DNA from: Amylibacter sp.
Lineage (GTDB): Bacteria; Pseudomonadota; Alphaproteobacteria; Rhodobacterales; Rhodobacteraceae
Assembly (NCBI GenBank): GCA_021775355.1
Contig: JAJFHZ010000006.1
Span: forward strand, 280,154-344,153
Direction: 5' to 3'
Length of the DNA stretch: 64,000 nucleotides
Shown here: in pieces, positions 16,133 through 25,604 of the stretch
Layout of the letters: each line of letters starts with the position of its first letter
Position numbering within the stretch: position 1 is the first letter of the stretch
The notes under the pieces: model-generated
Databases searched by the model: none
What the model was told of the DNA's origin: nothing
Seen by the model: the letters and a program-made list of their open reading frames with translations, nothing else
Made by a program: the position numbers and the translations under genes

Positions 16133-16732
16133 ATGACCGAAAAACCGGAAACCCCAGAAACCACAGCCGACACCGGCAAGGTGGTGATCAAGAAATACGC
16201 GAACCGGCGTCTGTATAACACGTCGACCAGCAAATACATCGTGCTTGCGGATGTGATTGCGCTGGTTAATCGAGGGACAGAGTTTGTCATTGAAGACGCA
16301 AAATCGGGGACTGACATCACCCGCGAGATTCTCAATCAGATCATCTTTGAACAAGAAACCCGCCCTGCCGAATTTCTGTTTCCGTTAGAATTTCAGAAAC
16401 AACTGATCCGTATGTATGGTGACAGCTACGGCAAAATGTTTCCTGATTTTTTGACCCAGTCGATCAGCTTTTTCAATTCCGAGCGCAACCAGATGCAAGA
16501 AATGTTCCAAGGTATGATGGGCCAAAATGCCGGTGCGTTTTTCAATCAAGCACAGGAAATGGCGCGCAAGAATATGGAGATGTTCCAAAAAAGCTGGGAT
16601 GTTTTCGGGGTTATGAAGCCCTCGGCAGAAGTGGAAGAAGAACCCGCGGATGTGAATTCAAAATCCGAAGAGCTGGATGATATTCAAAAGCAAATTAACG
16701 CTCTGCAAACCCGCCTTAAATCCATCAAGTAA
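16133..16732 (+). CDS. phaR: polyhydroxyalkanoate synthesis repressor
   Basis: A 199-residue PhaR. The N-terminal PHB/PHA accumulation regulator DNA-binding domain shows the hallmark IKKYANRRLYNTSTSKYI (residues 19-36), followed by the accessory block LNQIIFEQE. The C-terminal half is Met/Gln/Phe-rich (NQMQEMFQGMMG) and binds the polymer, ending in a short coiled coil. PhaR represses phasin and its own gene and is released when PHA granules form. A dyad like those before phaP sits just upstream. Confidence 0.92.
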   Translation: MTEKPETPETTADTGKVVIKKYANRRLYNTSTSKYIVLADVIALVNRGTEFVIEDAKSGTDITREILNQIIFEQETRPAEFLFPLEFQKQLIRMYGDSYGKMFPDFLTQSISFFNSERNQMQEMFQGMMGQNAGAFFNQAQEMARKNMEMFQKSWDVFGVMKPSAEVEEEPADVNSKSEELDDIQKQINALQTRLKSIK

Positions 16733-16741
16733 CCCGTAAGT

Positions 16742-17641
16742 ATGTCGGCCATGAAAATATACACCAAACAATCCGTTAAAGCTTACTCCACACATCACTT
16801 TCTGGGTCTTGGGTTCCACGGGTTCCACCGCACCCATTATCTGGAATGGGGTACACCTGCTAAACATGAACGCAAAGAAACCCTTGTCTGCGTCCACGGC
16901 GTGACCAGAAACGCCCATGATTTTGACTATTTTGCTGAAAATATGTGTGACAAATATCGCGTTGTTTGCCCAGATGTTGTGGGGCGCGGTGAAAGTGACC
17001 ATTTGCCCGAACATCAAGGCTATGATTACCTACAATATAATGCGGATATGAACGCACTTCTGGCCCGTTTAAATGAAACCGAAGTGGACTGGCTGGGGTC
17101 CTCAATGGGGGGGGTTATCGGGATGGTTCTAGCCTCGGTTGCACAATCACCCATTCGCCGTTTGATTATCAATGATATTGGCCCTGATATATCACGCGAT
17201 GCCCTGACACGGATTGGTGATTATATTGGTCGATCCGGTGATTTTGAAACGATCGAAGATGCGGAAATTTATCTGCGTGAGATTTATGCGGAATTCGGCC
17301 CTATGACAGACGACGATTGGAAGCAAATGGTGCACTATTCCACACGGCGCACTAAAACCGGTAAATTTCGCCTGAAAATGGATCCTGCCGTGGGTGACGC
17401 ATTTCGAGACGATATTTCACTTTTCGATGTGGATATGTGGGACACGTGGGAAAAGATCACCTGCCCGGTTTTGATTCTGCGCGGGAAAAATTCATCTTTT
17501 TTCAGTGAAGAAACTGCGCATAAAATGTTAACCTGCGGGCCAGAAGCAACACTAGTGGAATTTGACGATGTGGGACATACACCGACTTTGCGCAATGATG
17601 AACAAGTTGCCGTTATACGCAACTGGCTGGCGGAAAACTAA
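16742..17641 (+). CDS. alpha/beta hydrolase, possible PHA-related esterase
   Basis: A 299-residue alpha/beta hydrolase with the oxyanion motif VCVHGVTRN near residue 50, nucleophile elbow GSSMGG (Ser121), a later acid region LILRGKNSSFFS, and the catalytic His in DVGHTP. It starts 9 bases after phaR, so it is co-transcribed. Position suggests hydrolysis of PHA oligomers or hydroxyacyl esters, but classical intracellular PHB depolymerases are longer and use a different box, so the substrate is open. No signal peptide is seen; the protein is probably cytoplasmic. Confidence 0.75.
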   Translation: MSAMKIYTKQSVKAYSTHHFLGLGFHGFHRTHYLEWGTPAKHERKETLVCVHGVTRNAHDFDYFAENMCDKYRVVCPDVVGRGESDHLPEHQGYDYLQYNADMNALLARLNETEVDWLGSSMGGVIGMVLASVAQSPIRRLIINDIGPDISRDALTRIGDYIGRSGDFETIEDAEIYLREIYAEFGPMTDDDWKQMVHYSTRRTKTGKFRLKMDPAVGDAFRDDISLFDVDMWDTWEKITCPVLILRGKNSSFFSEETAHKMLTCGPEATLVEFDDVGHTPTLRNDEQVAVIRNWLAEN

Positions 17642-17699
17642 AGCAGTTTTCATTGGAGCCAATGTTTAACAGAAACAGTTATCAATAAATTTCACGCCA

Positions 17700-17852
17700 T
17701 TAGTTTGGATCTTCATCGTCATCCAATAGAATTCGGGCCGCATTACCTTCCGGATCGTCGAATTGTTTGGACTTAATTGCCCAGAAAAAGGCCAATAGGC
17801 CAATACCGCCCAAAAACAGGGAAATCGGGATCAGATATAGTAAAACAGACAT
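17700..17852 (-). CDS. ccoS: cbb3 oxidase assembly protein CcoS
   Basis: A 50-residue protein with one transmembrane segment (LIPISLFLGGIGLLAFFWAI) followed by KSKQFDDPEG, the CcoS signature, and an acidic tail DDDEDPN. The start codon overlaps the ccoI stop (TAATG). CcoS is required for cofactor insertion into cbb3 oxidase. Confidence 0.93.
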   Translation of the reverse strand: MSVLLYLIPISLFLGGIGLLAFFWAIKSKQFDDPEGNAARILLDDDEDPN

Positions 17853-20011
17853 TAACGCCCCCTTACCTTTGTTAGACGCAAAGCATTCAGTGACACGCAG
17901 ATAGATGAGGCCGACATGGCAAGGGCCGCAAGCAAGGGTGTGGCAAGACCCACAAGTGCTATTGGAACCGCTATTACGTTATAACCCGCTGCAATCGCAA
18001 AATTTTCCAACATGCGGCTTTTGGCGGATTTTGACAGGGATATACAGGCGTCGATTAAGGTCAGATCATCTTTGATCAACACGAAATCGGATGCGGCACG
18101 GGCGGCATCAATAGCAGACGCCGGCGACATGGATACATGTGCAGCGGCAAGGGCTGCCGTATCATTCAACCCGTCGCCCACCATAAGAACGTGGTTGCCG
18201 TAAGATTGGACCAGCGTCAGTTTTTCATCAGGTAAGACACCGCCAACGGCACGTTCAATACCAAGTTTTTCAGCCAGCCGGTCAGTTGCAGACTGCGTAT
18301 CACCCGACAGCATCACAACCTTTAATCCGCGGGCCTGAAGTTGGGTGATCGCCGCTTTGCTGCTGGCTTTGATTGTATCTTCGAACAGAAATGCAACGGG
18401 TGTCGTTTCACCTATCTGTAGCCATGTTTGCACATAACCTTCAATCGGTTTACAACCGATCCATTCTGCGCGGCCAAGGCGGATACGCGAACTACCCGTA
18501 CGCGCCTCTATCCCTTTACCGGCATGTTCGACCACGTTCTGAACAGCGGGCAGATTTTTGTCAGCAGCAAGTTTTACAACCGCATCAGACAACGGGTGAT
18601 CGGAATGGGCGGCAAGGCTGGCGGCAAGGTTCAAAACCTCGCCTTTCGGGGCCTCTACAACAGTCATTTCGCCCGTAGTTAGCGTGCCTGTTTTATCGAA
18701 TACTACGGTATCGACATCAACCAGACGCTCTAGCGCGGCCCCGTCCCGGATCAGGATACCCGCGCGATACAAACGCCCACTGGCAGCGGTCATCACTGCA
18801 GGAACGGCCAACCCCAGCGCACATGGGCAAGTGATGATCAAAACGGCCGTGGCAATACCGACGGCAAGGCGCGTGTCGCCTGTGTAGAACTGCCAGAACA
18901 GGAATGCGGCCAAGGCCAGCAGGTGTACCAGTGGCGCATAGATTTGCGCGGCTTTGTCAGCCAGTGTCGTGTATTTGGTTTTGGTGGCCTCGGCAGTGGC
19001 CACAAGGGCCGCGATTTCAGCCAGTTTTGTGCCCTGCCCGATTTGCATGACATTCACTTCAAACGATGGACCAAGATTAAGCGTACCGCTGTAAACCGCA
19101 TCCCCAATTGTTATGCCGGCGGGCATGGTTTCGCCTGTGAGCAATGACATATCCAGCTCACTTGCACCTTTTGCCACAACACCGTCGACGGGTACACGTG
19201 CGCCACGCCGCACAAGCACCCGGTCGCCGATATTCAAGGTTTCAATAGCAACAGTTTCCACTTGGCCCCTGGTTACCTTTTGGGCACGCGGCATTTCCAA
19301 TGCGGTCAATTCTACCGCCGCAGAGCGGGCTTTGGCACGGGTTTGGTGATCCAGATACCGCCCTGCCAACAGGAAAAACGTCAGGGATAAAGCGGCATCA
19401 AAATAAGCATGTTCGCCGCCAAGCGCCGTTTCATAAAGAGACAGGCCAGAGGCCATAAGGATAGCCAGACTGATCGGCACGTCCATGTTCAGCCCACGAA
19501 CCCGCAAGGCCAACCACGCGTTTTTAAAGAATGGTTGTGCGGTATAAGCAACCGTCGGCAGAGCTATTGCAGCTGAAATCCAATGCAGAAAATCGCGCGT
19601 TACACCATCGGCACCCGCCCAGACAGACACCGATAACAACATCACATTCATCGCTGCAAACCCTGCAATACCCAAGCGGATCAACAGGCCGCGTGCGGTC
19701 GTATCAACTTTGTCCGTTAAAACTTTCCCGTCCAGAAGATGTGCTTCAAACCCAAGGTTTGCAAGCTTGTCCAGAACCGCGTCTTCGATCGTTTGACGTC
19801 CGTCATACTGCACGTGCAGGCGTTTTAAAGACAGGTTCACGCGTGCGCCCTGCACGCCATCCAAAGTTTTCAGGCCGCGTTCAATCTTACCGATACAACT
19901 CGCGCAATGCACCGTTGGCACGGACAAATCCAGCGAATGTTCAGCGGTAATGGTTTGTTCTATCTTGTCATGAGGCACCGCAGCGCAGGCAGAACAAGTC
20001 GCGACTGTCAT
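17852..20011 (-). CDS. ccoI: copper-transporting P-type ATPase for cbb3 oxidase assembly
   Basis: A 719-residue P1B ATPase. The N-terminus carries CSACAAVP and one heavy-metal domain with VHCASCIG. The transmembrane metal site is ITCPCALGLAVP; the cytoplasmic core shows the TGE loop SLLTGETMP, DKTGTLTTGE, SDHPLSDAVV and GDGLNDTAAL. CcoI (FixI) exports Cu(I) to the periplasmic side for the CuB centre of CcoN, rather than for detoxification. It lies within ccoGHIS and overlaps ccoH by four bases (ATGA). Confidence 0.93.
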   Translation of the reverse strand: MTVATCSACAAVPHDKIEQTITAEHSLDLSVPTVHCASCIGKIERGLKTLDGVQGARVNLSLKRLHVQYDGRQTIEDAVLDKLANLGFEAHLLDGKVLTDKVDTTARGLLIRLGIAGFAAMNVMLLSVSVWAGADGVTRDFLHWISAAIALPTVAYTAQPFFKNAWLALRVRGLNMDVPISLAILMASGLSLYETALGGEHAYFDAALSLTFFLLAGRYLDHQTRAKARSAAVELTALEMPRAQKVTRGQVETVAIETLNIGDRVLVRRGARVPVDGVVAKGASELDMSLLTGETMPAGITIGDAVYSGTLNLGPSFEVNVMQIGQGTKLAEIAALVATAEATKTKYTTLADKAAQIYAPLVHLLALAAFLFWQFYTGDTRLAVGIATAVLIITCPCALGLAVPAVMTAASGRLYRAGILIRDGAALERLVDVDTVVFDKTGTLTTGEMTVVEAPKGEVLNLAASLAAHSDHPLSDAVVKLAADKNLPAVQNVVEHAGKGIEARTGSSRIRLGRAEWIGCKPIEGYVQTWLQIGETTPVAFLFEDTIKASSKAAITQLQARGLKVVMLSGDTQSATDRLAEKLGIERAVGGVLPDEKLTLVQSYGNHVLMVGDGLNDTAALAAAHVSMSPASAIDAARAASDFVLIKDDLTLIDACISLSKSAKSRMLENFAIAAGYNVIAVPIALVGLATPLLAALAMSASSICVSLNALRLTKVRGR

Positions 20012-20484
20012 GATTCTGCTCTGATATAAAGCGACAGTGTGCGCGTGAATTCAGTTCCGTCCAAAGCGGTTGCAAAAACCCTTGCCTGCCAGTTTCCTGC
20101 AGGTAAATCCACCTGTCCCACATATTTATGACCGTCAAACTGCATTGCCACATCCTGATCATAGTCGTCCGAAGTGGCGAGCCTGATCACAAGGGACACA
20201 TTCGGCGTGACAACCGTAGCCCCATCAGCCTCAGTCAGGGTCAGTGTCACCTGCCCTGCCGCATACGATACGGCAGAATTCCAGTTCAGATTATTCTGCG
20301 CCTGGCGCCGTGCTTCGAACGTCAAGCTTTCATTATAAGGCGCACGAGTTTCCAACCCCGGAAACGTTCCAACGGCTGAGTAGGCCAATGCAAGGTTAAC
20401 CCCTATGATCACGGCGAATGCACCGCCAAAGATCATTGCAACATGGCCGCCTTTTAGTTCACGTTGTTTTTTTACCTGAGTCAT
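20008..20484 (-). CDS. ccoH: cbb3 oxidase assembly protein CcoH (FixH)
   Basis: A 158-residue membrane-anchored protein. One N-terminal transmembrane segment (VAMIFGGAFAVIIGVNLALAY) is followed by a periplasmic beta-rich FixH domain with RAPYNESLTFEARRQAQNNL and VGQVDLPAGNWQARV. It assists cbb3 assembly together with CcoI. ATGA overlaps at both ends couple it to ccoG and ccoI. Confidence 0.9.
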   Translation of the reverse strand: MTQVKKQRELKGGHVAMIFGGAFAVIIGVNLALAYSAVGTFPGLETRAPYNESLTFEARRQAQNNLNWNSAVSYAAGQVTLTLTEADGATVVTPNVSLVIRLATSDDYDQDVAMQFDGHKYVGQVDLPAGNWQARVFATALDGTEFTRTLSLYIRAES

Positions 20485-21896
20485 TTAGCGTTTCCCGCAA
20501 ACATAGTGTCGACATAAGTGAGTTCACCGTTATCCATGCCTTCAACCCAGAAGCGTACCGGCGAGGTATCGGATTTGCTTGCACTGTATTCCGGTTTGGC
20601 AAAGATATAAACCCGTTGGTGTACTCTGCCATCTGCGGGCACGGGAACCATCAACTCATCCGTTCCCTCCAAATCTATCCGCAAAGGTTCTTCGGTTTTA
20701 ATCGAGATATGAAACACACGGTCTTCGCCGGTTTGATTGCTGATCTTCAGATCATAAGCGTTGCGAATAGTTCCGTCAGACAAGGTGACAAAACGCGGAT
20801 TGCGATCGGGTTTTATCGAAGCCGAAAAATCAGACCGTATAAACAAGGCGACCACAAGACCTATTCCGATAGCAGCCCACATCCCAAAGTAGATGAAATT
20901 GCGCAGGCGCAGGATATGGCTCCATACCGTTCTGGGCACATTGCCCGCACGTTCTAGCGGCTCATCATTAAGAGTACAGTAGTCAATCAATCCACGTGGG
21001 CGACCGATTTTTTCCATCATGTTATCGCATGCATCAATACATAATGCACAAGTGATACATTCCACTTGCTGACCATCGCGGATATCAATGCCTTGCGGGC
21101 AAACAGTCACACAGGCCATGCAATCGATACAGTCACCTTCGGCCTTGCCCATCTTACCACGCGGCTCACCGCGCCAATCCCGGTAGGCAACGGTCAGGGA
21201 ATGCTCATCCATCATCGCTGCCTGAATACGCGGCCATGGACACATATAGGTACAAACCTGTTCACGCAGAAAGCCACCAAACATGAATGTCGTTGCGGCC
21301 ATAACAGCAATGGTTGCGTAGGCTACAAAAGCCGCTTGTCCTGCTATCAGATCACGTAACAAAGTCGGGGCATCGGCAAAGTAGAACACCCATGCACCAC
21401 CGGTTGATATACCAATCAACACCCACAGTATCCATTTTATCATGCGCAGGCGGGCTTTGCGAAAGCTCAATTTTGCGCGTAACAGGCGGATACGTTCATT
21501 GCGATCCCCTTCAACCCAGCGTTCAACCAAAATAAACAAATCCGTCCACACGGTTTGTGGACAGGCATAACCGCACCAGACACGGCCAAGGGCGGATGTG
21601 AACAGGAATAACCCCAGACCCGCCATAATCAGCAAGCCGACAACAAAGTAAAATTCGTGCGGCCAGATTTTGACCCAGAAGAAGTAAAACCGCGCATTCG
21701 CCAGATCGATCAAAACGGCCTGATCCGGCAGATTCACCCCCCTATCCCAACGCAGCCACGGTGTAATATAATAAATACCAAGGGTGAACGCCATCAGCCA
21801 CCATTTAAAACGGCGATACCAACCGGAAACCCGTTGCGGGAAGATCGGCTCGCGGGCTTCAAATAATTTTGGTGGTTCAGTTGATTGGGACGTCAT
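20481..21896 (-). CDS. ccoG: polyferredoxin-like cbb3 assembly protein CcoG (RdxB/FixG)
   Basis: A 471-residue membrane protein with about five hydrophobic segments. Cysteine motifs are CGYACPQTVW, CTYMCPWPR and two [4Fe-4S] sites in CIDCMACVTVCPQG and CITCALCIDACD. The C-terminal third is the FixG Ig-like periplasmic domain. CcoG is a cupric reductase feeding copper to cbb3 assembly. It begins a ccoGHIS unit separated from ccoP by two hairpins. Confidence 0.92.
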   Translation of the reverse strand: MTSQSTEPPKLFEAREPIFPQRVSGWYRRFKWWLMAFTLGIYYITPWLRWDRGVNLPDQAVLIDLANARFYFFWVKIWPHEFYFVVGLLIMAGLGLFLFTSALGRVWCGYACPQTVWTDLFILVERWVEGDRNERIRLLRAKLSFRKARLRMIKWILWVLIGISTGGAWVFYFADAPTLLRDLIAGQAAFVAYATIAVMAATTFMFGGFLREQVCTYMCPWPRIQAAMMDEHSLTVAYRDWRGEPRGKMGKAEGDCIDCMACVTVCPQGIDIRDGQQVECITCALCIDACDNMMEKIGRPRGLIDYCTLNDEPLERAGNVPRTVWSHILRLRNFIYFGMWAAIGIGLVVALFIRSDFSASIKPDRNPRFVTLSDGTIRNAYDLKISNQTGEDRVFHISIKTEEPLRIDLEGTDELMVPVPADGRVHQRVYIFAKPEYSASKSDTSPVRFWVEGMDNGELTYVDTMFAGNAK

Positions 21897-21931
21897 ATGT
21901 CACCTGATTGTTCTGTTAAAATTGCATTGTT

Positions 21932-21945
21932 CAGATTGCAATCTG
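21932..21945. repeat. 14-bp palindrome upstream of ccoG
   Basis: CAGATTGCAATCTG is a perfect dyad about 36-49 bases before the ccoG start, and it is not an FNR box (no TTGAT-N4-ATCAA). It could be an operator for the ccoGHIS unit or chance. Confidence 0.35.
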
Positions 21946-21979
21946 TGCATTTATTACAAGGCTTTGCCCCGTACATTCA

Positions 21980-22038
21980 ACACCAGCCTTGGCCTGAACA
22001 GGGTAAAGGCTGGTGTCGGACACCCTATTGAAAGGGTG
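21980..22038 (-). terminator. two hairpins between ccoP and ccoG
   Basis: ACACCAGCCTT (21980-21990) pairs with AAGGCTGGTGT (22006-22016), and CACCCT (22021-22026) pairs with AGGGTG (22033-22038). They follow the ccoP stop, without a clean T-run. They probably end or process the ccoNOQP message. Confidence 0.5.
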
Positions 22039-22050
22039 CTGATAAGATAT

Positions 22051-22914
22051 TTATTCCCCGCCGCCAAGCTGGTGGACGTAGAATGTTACCTGTTTGATTT
22101 GCGCGTCCGTAATGCGCGTCTGCCAAGCGGGCATAACACCAAAGCGGCTGTTAGTAATGGTTTGTGTAATCGTATCGCGATCACTACCATAAAGCCAAAG
22201 CGCATCCGCAAGGTTTGGCGCACCTTGTTCACGATCGCCCAATGCTGTTTCACCGTGGCATGCGGCACAGTTTTCTTCAAAGACTGCTTTGCCGGATGTG
22301 GCAAGTGAACCGTCATGATCCTGACCTGAAATCTGAAGAACGTATTCCGCCACTTGGGTAATTTCTTCGCTTTCCAGTATCTCACCGAATTTCGGCATTT
22401 CGGAATAACGCGTATCTTCATCCGTATCATTACGGATACCGTGACGAACAGTTGTTGCTATCGCTTCCAAGTCACCACCCCAAAGCCAATCATCATCCTG
22501 AAGATTAGGATAGCCTTTTGCCCCTTGGGCACCGGCGCCGTGGCATTGGGCACAGTAGGTTAGAAAAACCGCCCCGCCGCCTGCCGTGGCAAAACGCGCC
22601 AGATCAACATCGGCACTGATACTTTCCAAAGGTGTTGCCAATAACTTAGCTTCAATTTCGGCATTTTGCGCATTTACAGTATCGATATGTTGCTGAACTT
22701 CACCGCGTGATGAAAACTTCAACAAACCGGGGGTCGCACCTTTTAACAAAGGTATTGCCGGGTAAGCGATCATATAGCCAAAAGCAAAGATAATGGTCAG
22801 ATAGAACGTGTACAGCCACCAGCGCGGCATGGGTTTGTCATACTCGCGTATACCATCCCAATCATGCCCTGTTGTCGGGTAGTCTTCGTCACTCATTTTG
22901 ATTTTCTTGCTCAT
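22051..22914 (-). CDS. ccoP: cbb3 cytochrome oxidase subunit III, dihaem cytochrome c
   Basis: A 287-residue protein. An N-terminal cytoplasmic stretch with GHDWDGIREYDKPMPRWW precedes a transmembrane helix (LYTFYLTIIFAFGYMIAYP) and two cytochrome c domains with CAQCH (about residue 117) and CAACH (about residue 205). It carries electrons to CcoO and CcoN. The start overlaps the ccoQ stop (ATGA). Confidence 0.95.
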   Translation of the reverse strand: MSKKIKMSDEDYPTTGHDWDGIREYDKPMPRWWLYTFYLTIIFAFGYMIAYPAIPLLKGATPGLLKFSSRGEVQQHIDTVNAQNAEIEAKLLATPLESISADVDLARFATAGGGAVFLTYCAQCHGAGAQGAKGYPNLQDDDWLWGGDLEAIATTVRHGIRNDTDEDTRYSEMPKFGEILESEEITQVAEYVLQISGQDHDGSLATSGKAVFEENCAACHGETALGDREQGAPNLADALWLYGSDRDTITQTITNSRFGVMPAWQTRITDAQIKQVTFYVHQLGGGE

Positions 22915-23129
22915 GACAAACCCTCCAACGGTTTTTCAGATTTGGGGCTGGAATTATTGTTATCGGCTGCATCCGGCTTGGTTTCACGAAACGGTATCAT
23001 AGAGGCATCTTCGTGTTGTTTTTTGGCGCCGGGGCGAAACAGCATAAGCACCGCACCGATGAAGAAAGCCATCATCGCCAAGAGACCCCAGCTATCAGCC
23101 ATTTCACGCATTACGGAATAGGTATCCAT
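22911..23129 (-). CDS. ccoQ: cbb3 oxidase subunit CcoQ
   Basis: A 72-residue protein MDTYSVMREMADSWG with one transmembrane helix (LLAMMAFFIGAVLMLFRPG) and a polar tail containing MIPFRE, as in CcoQ. ATG 23129 is chosen by family length and position between ccoO and ccoP. CcoQ stabilises the oxidase and, in Rhodobacter, affects redox signalling to the Prr system. Confidence 0.88.
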   Translation of the reverse strand: MDTYSVMREMADSWGLLAMMAFFIGAVLMLFRPGAKKQHEDASMIPFRETKPDAADNNNSSPKSEKPLEGLS

Positions 23130-23139
23130 AGCTTCTCTC

Positions 23140-23865
23140 CTATCGGCTGGCGCTTGGCTGGAATGTCGAGAAATCAACCAAAGTGCCAAGCATTTGCAAA
23201 TAAGCGACCAGCGCATCCATTTCGGTCAGTTTTTCCTGCCCGTCGAAATTACGCACCTGCGCTTTGGGGTAACGTGCAACCATTTCTTCCCAATCACCAT
23301 CGGGATCAACCTGAACTTCCATGTCTGCCGCTGCGTTTTCGATCATTTCGTCCGTATACGGAACACCTACGCGGCTGTTAGCGATCAATACAGCCTGAAT
23401 ACTATCAGGCTTCAGCGCAGTTTTCTTCAGGAAGCCGTATGTGGGCATAATGCTTTCCGGCACAACGGAACGCGGATCGGTCAGATGGTCCACATGCCAT
23501 TCGTCAGAATAACGTGCACCAACGCGGGCAAGATCAGGCCCTGTACGTTTTGACCCCCATTGGAACGGGTGGTCATAGATACTTTCCACCGCCAGTGAAT
23601 AGTGCCCGTAACGTTCAACTTCGTCGCGCAAAGGGCGGATCATCTGGCTGTGACAAACATAACAACCTTCACGCACGTAGATATTGCGCCCTTCCAGTTC
23701 CAACGGCGTATAGGGGCGCATCCCTTCGACTTTCTCGATTGTGTTTTCAAGGTAAAACAGCGGCGCAATTTCCACGGCACCGCCAATGGCGACCACTCCC
23801 AAACTTAGGACAAGTAGAAGTGTTGCGTTGGTTTCGACTTTTTTGTGATGGCGAAAGAGTGACAT
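23140..23865 (-). CDS. ccoO: cbb3 cytochrome oxidase subunit II, monohaem cytochrome c
   Basis: A 241-residue protein with an N-terminal anchor helix ([20 protein letters not shown]) and one haem site [12 protein letters not shown] near residue 70. The methionine ligand region is in [12 protein letters not shown]. It passes electrons from CcoP to CcoN. Eleven bases separate it from ccoN. Confidence 0.95.
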   Translation of the reverse strand: MSLFRHHKKVETNATLLLVLSLGVVAIGGAVEIAPLFYLENTIEKVEGMRPYTPLELEGRNIYVREGCYVCHSQMIRPLRDEVERYGHYSLAVESIYDHPFQWGSKRTGPDLARVGARYSDEWHVDHLTDPRSVVPESIMPTYGFLKKTALKPDSIQAVLIANSRVGVPYTDEMIENAAADMEVQVDPDGDWEEMVARYPKAQVRNFDGQEKLTEMDALVAYLQMLGTLVDFSTFQPSASR

Positions 23866-23876
23866 TTTATTGCTCC

Positions 23877-25469
23877 TTATTCCGCAGGCACTGCAACTGC
23901 AGCACTTGATTTACGTTCGCCTGCCCCTGTGGCGGTCAGCCACAGGTTCACACACATTATGATCGCACCTGCCAGATACAGCAGCCCGCCTGTTCCGCGT
24001 ACAATGTACATCGGGAATTTTGCTGCAACCGTGTCGGCAAATGAGTTTACAAGGAAGCCCTGCGGATCAACTTCGCGCCACATCAGACCTTCCATGATAC
24101 CCGCAACCCACAAGGATGCGGCATAGAAAACGATACCGATCGTGGCCAGCCAGAAATGCCAGTTGACCATGCTCATACTATACAACCTATCACGACCCCA
24201 TAGACGCGGTGTCAGGTAGTAAAGAGCACCGAACGTGATCATACCGTTCCAGCCAAGAGCACCGGAATGCACGTGTCCGATTGTCCATTCAGTATAATGC
24301 GAGAGAGAGTTCACAACCTTGATCGACATCATCGGCCCTTCAAAGGTGGACATGCCGTAGAAGGCCAAGCTTAACACCATCATCCGCAAAATCGGATCGG
24401 TGCGTAATTTGTCCCATGCACCGCTCAGCGTCATCAGACCGTTGATCATACCGCCCCAGCTAGGCATCCACAGCATAATCGAAAAGGTCATACCCAGAGT
24501 TTGCGCCCAATCAGGCAAGGCTGTGTAATGCAGATGGTGTGGGCCCGCCCAGATATAAAGGAAGATCAAAGACCAGAAGTGGATGATGGACAACTTGTAA
24601 CTGAACACAGGTCGATTGGCCTGTTTAGGCACGAAATAGTACATCATACCCAAGAAACCCGCAGTCAGGAAAAATCCAACCGCGTTGTGGCCATACCACC
24701 ACTGGGTCAGCGCGTCTTGCACGCCGGAGAACAGTTGTACCGATTTTGACCCGAAGATCGAAACAGGCATGGCCAGATTGTTAACCAGATGCAGCATTGC
24801 AATAGTCACGATAAACGACAGGAAGAACCAGTTCGCAACATAGATGTGTGGTTCTTTACGCTTGAAAATCGTCCCCATGAAGACTGCCAGGTATGCGACC
24901 CAGACAAGCGTCAGCCAAATATCGACATACCATTCAGGTTCAGCATATTCTTTGGATTGCGTTGCGCCCAACAGATACCCTGTTGCGGCCAGAACGATGA
25001 ACAGCTGGTAGCCCCAAAAGACAAACCAGCACAGGTTGCCGCCCCAAAGTCGTGCAGCGGATGTACGTTGTACAATATAGAAAGATGTTGCGATTAAAGC
25101 GTTACCGCCAAAAGCAAAAATCACCGCAGATGTGTGCAATGGACGCACGCGCCCGAATGTTGTGAATGGAAGATCAAAGTTCAGAGCTGGAAAAGCCAGT
25201 TGGAAAGCAATGAATACGCCGACAAGAAACCCGACAACCCCCCAAAATGTCGTAGCGATAACTCCCGCTCTGACGACACTGTCTTGATAACCTGTTTCAA
25301 CGGCAGGTTTTGCATCACCAAAACGTTGCACTTCTCTTATGAAAAGGAAAAACGAAACCGCCATTATGATCAAAGCGTGTATGATATAGGCCAAATCCTG
25401 ACCAAAATTAGCAGCCATAGCTGCGCATATCGTAATAAATGATAATACGATGAGTTTAAGAATGTCCAT
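23877..25469 (-). CDS. ccoN: cbb3 cytochrome oxidase catalytic subunit I
   Basis: A 530-residue, twelve-helix haem-copper oxidase core. Metal-binding histidines are visible in [24 protein letters not shown] and the haem-ligand helix [18 protein letters not shown]. It reduces oxygen with high affinity and pumps protons under low oxygen. It heads ccoNOQP. An FNR box lies about 74 bases upstream, shared with the divergent stress-protein gene. Confidence 0.95.
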   Translation of the reverse strand: MDILKLIVLSFITICAAMAANFGQDLAYIIHALIIMAVSFFLFIREVQRFGDAKPAVETGYQDSVVRAGVIATTFWGVVGFLVGVFIAFQLAFPALNFDLPFTTFGRVRPLHTSAVIFAFGGNALIATSFYIVQRTSAARLWGGNLCWFVFWGYQLFIVLAATGYLLGATQSKEYAEPEWYVDIWLTLVWVAYLAVFMGTIFKRKEPHIYVANWFFLSFIVTIAMLHLVNNLAMPVSIFGSKSVQLFSGVQDALTQWWYGHNAVGFFLTAGFLGMMYYFVPKQANRPVFSYKLSIIHFWSLIFLYIWAGPHHLHYTALPDWAQTLGMTFSIMLWMPSWGGMINGLMTLSGAWDKLRTDPILRMMVLSLAFYGMSTFEGPMMSIKVVNSLSHYTEWTIGHVHSGALGWNGMITFGALYYLTPRLWGRDRLYSMSMVNWHFWLATIGIVFYAASLWVAGIMEGLMWREVDPQGFLVNSFADTVAAKFPMYIVRGTGGLLYLAGAIIMCVNLWLTATGAGERKSSAAVAVPAE

Positions 25470-25536
25470 GTTCTGGCCTTTTGCTGTCCCGTCTTATTCT
25501 GATTTTATTGATGCAATGAAGCAGTGGCAATAGTCT

Positions 25537-25577
25537 TTGATCTGAATCAAGGTTTCCCAAATCAAGTCCTTTATAAA
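25537..25577 (+). promoter_or_regulatory. FNR box and -10 element, usp / ccoN divergent promoter
   Basis: TTGATCTGAATCAA at 25537-25550 is a perfect FNR dyad (TTGAT-N4-ATCAA). On the plus strand a TATAAA follows at 25572-25577 after 21 bases, which puts the box at about -41.5 from the predicted start of the stress-protein message: a class II activator site. On the minus strand the same box can serve ccoN. Confidence 0.88.
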
Positions 25578-25604
25578 CAACCTGAATGAAGACAGGAGTT
25601 ACTC

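Noticed and set aside
17852..20011. Second copper-export ATPase for detoxification
   Set aside because: Position inside ccoGHIS and the single metal-binding domain identify it as the oxidase assembly ATPase CcoI.
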